64,000 nucleotides of DNA from Lawsonibacter asaccharolyticus (GTDB lineage Bacteria; Bacillota; Clostridia; Oscillospirales; Oscillospiraceae), in assembly GCA_003112755.1 (NCBI GenBank), contig BFBT01000001.1, positions 2,790,001-2,854,000 on the forward strand. The letters run 5' to 3'. The notes beneath the pieces are model-generated. The model saw only the letters and a list, made by a program, of their open reading frames with translations. It was not told the DNA's origin and ran no database searches. A program made the translations under genes and the position numbers. Positions 62,202 to 64,000 of the stretch are shown here, in pieces. How positions within the stretch are numbered: the first letter of the stretch is position 1; each line of letters opens with the position of its first letter.

Positions 62202-63683
62202 ATGGGAAAGATCACTGGATTTCTGGAATATGACCGGCAGACTGATCCGGCGGAGCAGCCACTGGACCGCATCGAGCATTGGAAGGAGTTCCACCCCCGC
62301 CTGTCCGAGGCGGACCGCCGCCAGCAGGGGGCCCGGTGCATGGAGTGCGGTGTGCCCTTCTGCCAGTCCGGCGCCACCCTGGGCGGGATGACTTCCGGCT
62401 GCCCCCTGCACAACTTGGTGCCGGAGTGGAACGACCTGCTCTACACGGGGAACCTGCCCCAGGCGCTGGAGCGGCTGCTGAAGACCAACAATTTTCCTGA
62501 GTTTACAGGGCGGGTGTGTCCCGCCCTGTGCGAGGCCGCCTGCACCTGCGGCCTCCACGGCGACCCGGTCACCGTCCGGGAGAACGAGCTGGGCATCATC
62601 GAGGCAGCATTCGAGCGGGGCTTGGTCCAGCCTCGGCCGCCCAGAGTGCGCAGCGGCAAGCGGGTGGCGGTGGTGGGCTCCGGCCCCGCCGGACTGTCGG
62701 CGGCGGACCAGCTCAACCGCCGGGGCCACAGCGTCACCGTCTTTGAGCGGGACGACCGGGTGGGCGGACTGTTGATGTACGGCATCCCCAACATGAAGCT
62801 GGAGAAGAAGTATGTCATGCGCCGGGTGGAGCTGATGCGGGAGGAGGGCGTGTGTTTCGTCACCGGCGTAGATGTGGGCCGGGACAAGAGTGCCCAGGAG
62901 CTGCTGGACGAGTTTGATGCGGTGATCCTGTGTACCGGGGCCAAGGAGCCCCGAGATCTGGCGGTGCCCGGCCGGGAGGCCGGCGGGGTCCATTTCGCGG
63001 TGGACTATCTGGCCGCCACCACCCGCAGCCTGCTCAACTCCAAGCTGAAGGACGGCACTTATCTCAGCGCCGCAGGCAAGGACGTGGTGGTGGTAGGCGG
63101 CGGCGACACGGGCAACGACTGTGTGGGAACGGCACTGCGTCATGGCTGCCGTTCGGTGGTGCAGCTGGAGATGATGCCCAGGCTGCCCGACCAGCGGGCC
63201 GACGATAATCGCTGGCCGGAGTGGCCCCGGGTGTGTAAGACCGACTACGGCCAGGAGGAGGCCGTCGCCGTCTTCGGGCGGGACCCCCGGATCTATCAGA
63301 CCACGGTGAAGGAACTGCTGACCGACAGCGAGGGGAACCTCCGGGCGGTGAAGGTGGTCCGGCTGGAGGCGGGGACGGACAAGAAGACAGGGCGCACTGT
63401 GATGCACGAGGTAGCAGGCTCGGAGGAGGAACTGCCCTGCCAGCTGCTGCTCATCGCCGCCGGCTTCCTGGGCCCCCAGGCCTATGTTGCCGAGACCTTT
63501 GGATTGGAGCGCACCCCTCGCTCCTGTGTCAGCACCGCCCCCGGCGGATACGCCACCAATGTGCCCAAGGTGTTCGCCGCCGGAGACATGCGCAGGGGCC
63601 AGTCCCTGGTGGTCTGGGCCATCCAGGAAGGGCGCGCCGCCGCCCACGAGGTGGACACCTTTCTGATGGGGTACAGCAATTAA
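62202..63683 (+). CDS. gltD: Glutamate synthase small subunit
   Basis: A 493-residue flavoprotein that passes electrons from NAD(P)H to GltB. N-terminal 4Fe-4S cysteines (CMECGVPFC, CPLHN, CPALCEAACTC). The FAD Rossmann motif is VVGSGPAGLSAADQLNRRG, the NAD(P)H motif VVGGGDTGNDC, and the last FAD block is VFAAGDMRRGQSLVVWAI. It starts 15 bases after gltB, behind GGGGGAG. Confidence 0.96.
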   Translation: MGKITGFLEYDRQTDPAEQPLDRIEHWKEFHPRLSEADRRQQGARCMECGVPFCQSGATLGGMTSGCPLHNLVPEWNDLLYTGNLPQALERLLKTNNFPEFTGRVCPALCEAACTCGLHGDPVTVRENELGIIEAAFERGLVQPRPPRVRSGKRVAVVGSGPAGLSAADQLNRRGHSVTVFERDDRVGGLLMYGIPNMKLEKKYVMRRVELMREEGVCFVTGVDVGRDKSAQELLDEFDAVILCTGAKEPRDLAVPGREAGGVHFAVDYLAATTRSLLNSKLKDGTYLSAAGKDVVVVGGGDTGNDCVGTALRHGCRSVVQLEMMPRLPDQRADDNRWPEWPRVCKTDYGQEEAVAVFGRDPRIYQTTVKELLTDSEGNLRAVKVVRLEAGTDKKTGRTVMHEVAGSEEELPCQLLLIAAGFLGPQAYVAETFGLERTPRSCVSTAPGGYATNVPKVFAAGDMRRGQSLVVWAIQEGRAAAHEVDTFLMGYSN

Positions 63684-63803
63684 AAGCCTGACCGCAGGCG
63701 CGGTCAGCTGGGTGCCAGGGCGAGCACCCTGGCGCAGGTACGGCTCTGCCGGCCTGAGCATCTGGATCCCAGAAGGATGAGCCGCCCAGAGACGGCGGGA
63801 TAA

Positions 63804-63841
63804 AAAACGAAAGACACGCTTTTCAGCGTGTCTTTCGTTTT
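63804..63841 (+). terminator. Terminator of gltBD
   Basis: Sixteen-base perfect stem AAAACGAAAGACACGC/GCGTGTCTTTCGTTTT, TTTTCA loop. Nothing recognisable lies beyond it to the end of the window. Confidence 0.88.
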
Positions 63842-64000
63842 CAACAGCAGCTCTGAAAAAGATGCAGTGGCTGTCGGTCTGTATCAAAATCCAAATAGAA
63901 GCCCGGCGGAGCGGATTCGATTTGAAAAGGAAGAGCAAGGGGGCGGGAGGATGACGTCTTTTTTGCCTCAGGCATAAAAAGACGTGGTCACAAAGCGAAC

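Overview
The window looks like chromosomal DNA of a GC-rich Clostridia, most likely an Oscillospirales gut anaerobe of the Flavonifractor/Lawsonibacter kind. I infer this from the strong GGAGG-type ribosome sites, SpoVG and YolD homologues, an Amt-PII fusion beside glutamate synthase, TRAP transport, and a conjugative-element gene set typical of gut Firmicutes. No rRNA or marker gene fixes the species.

Region 1 (1-17.7 kb, minus strand) is the accessory end of an integrative conjugative element. Long translationally coupled operons encode a sortase and a membrane-anchored surface protein, SpoVG, DUF3849, an AbrB-like protein, a Dam-type adenine methylase, four ArdA-like antirestriction paralogues, DUF4314 and LPD28-like proteins, a putative ADP-ribosyltransferase, and a YolD/Y-family polymerase pair. 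The leaders between operons carry terminators, and from 14.5 to 17.8 kb a repeated AAAAAGGGCGC motif.

Region 2 (18.3-26.6 kb) is metabolic and regulatory cargo, or chromosome lying between two elements. It holds a LysR regulator, a small protein, an alpha/beta hydrolase with a cysteine nucleophile, two aldo/keto reductases (one a lipoprotein), a flavin reductase with a divergent HxlR regulator, a second LysR, a sugar O-acetyltransferase, a ProX editing protein and DUF554. It is followed by a 35-codon remnant of an OmpR-type response regulator.

Region 3 (26.8-36.8 kb) is a recombination module: HTH and excisionase-like proteins, an IS110 insertion, two ribbon-helix-helix proteins and two overlapping tyrosine integrases. 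Next comes an AT-rich retron-like unit made of a reverse transcriptase, a small membrane protein and a structured leader. An intact tRNA-Pro(TGG) follows, then a tRNA-Pro 5' half broken at the anticodon loop, which probably marks the element's right junction at about 36,775.

Region 4 (36.9-64 kb) is housekeeping chromosome: trmB, glyA, nth, DUF2500, a YczE-like protein, a GNAT, rarA, a DUF4397 protein, an AAA-RyR ATPase, a FadR-regulated TRAP/SDR/aldolase catabolic operon, a FecBCD-type iron or cobamide ABC importer, an Amt-PII fusion, and gltB-gltD behind an attenuator leader. The last two units form a nitrogen-assimilation locus: ammonium enters through Amt, sensing is built in through PII, and glutamate is made by GltBD.
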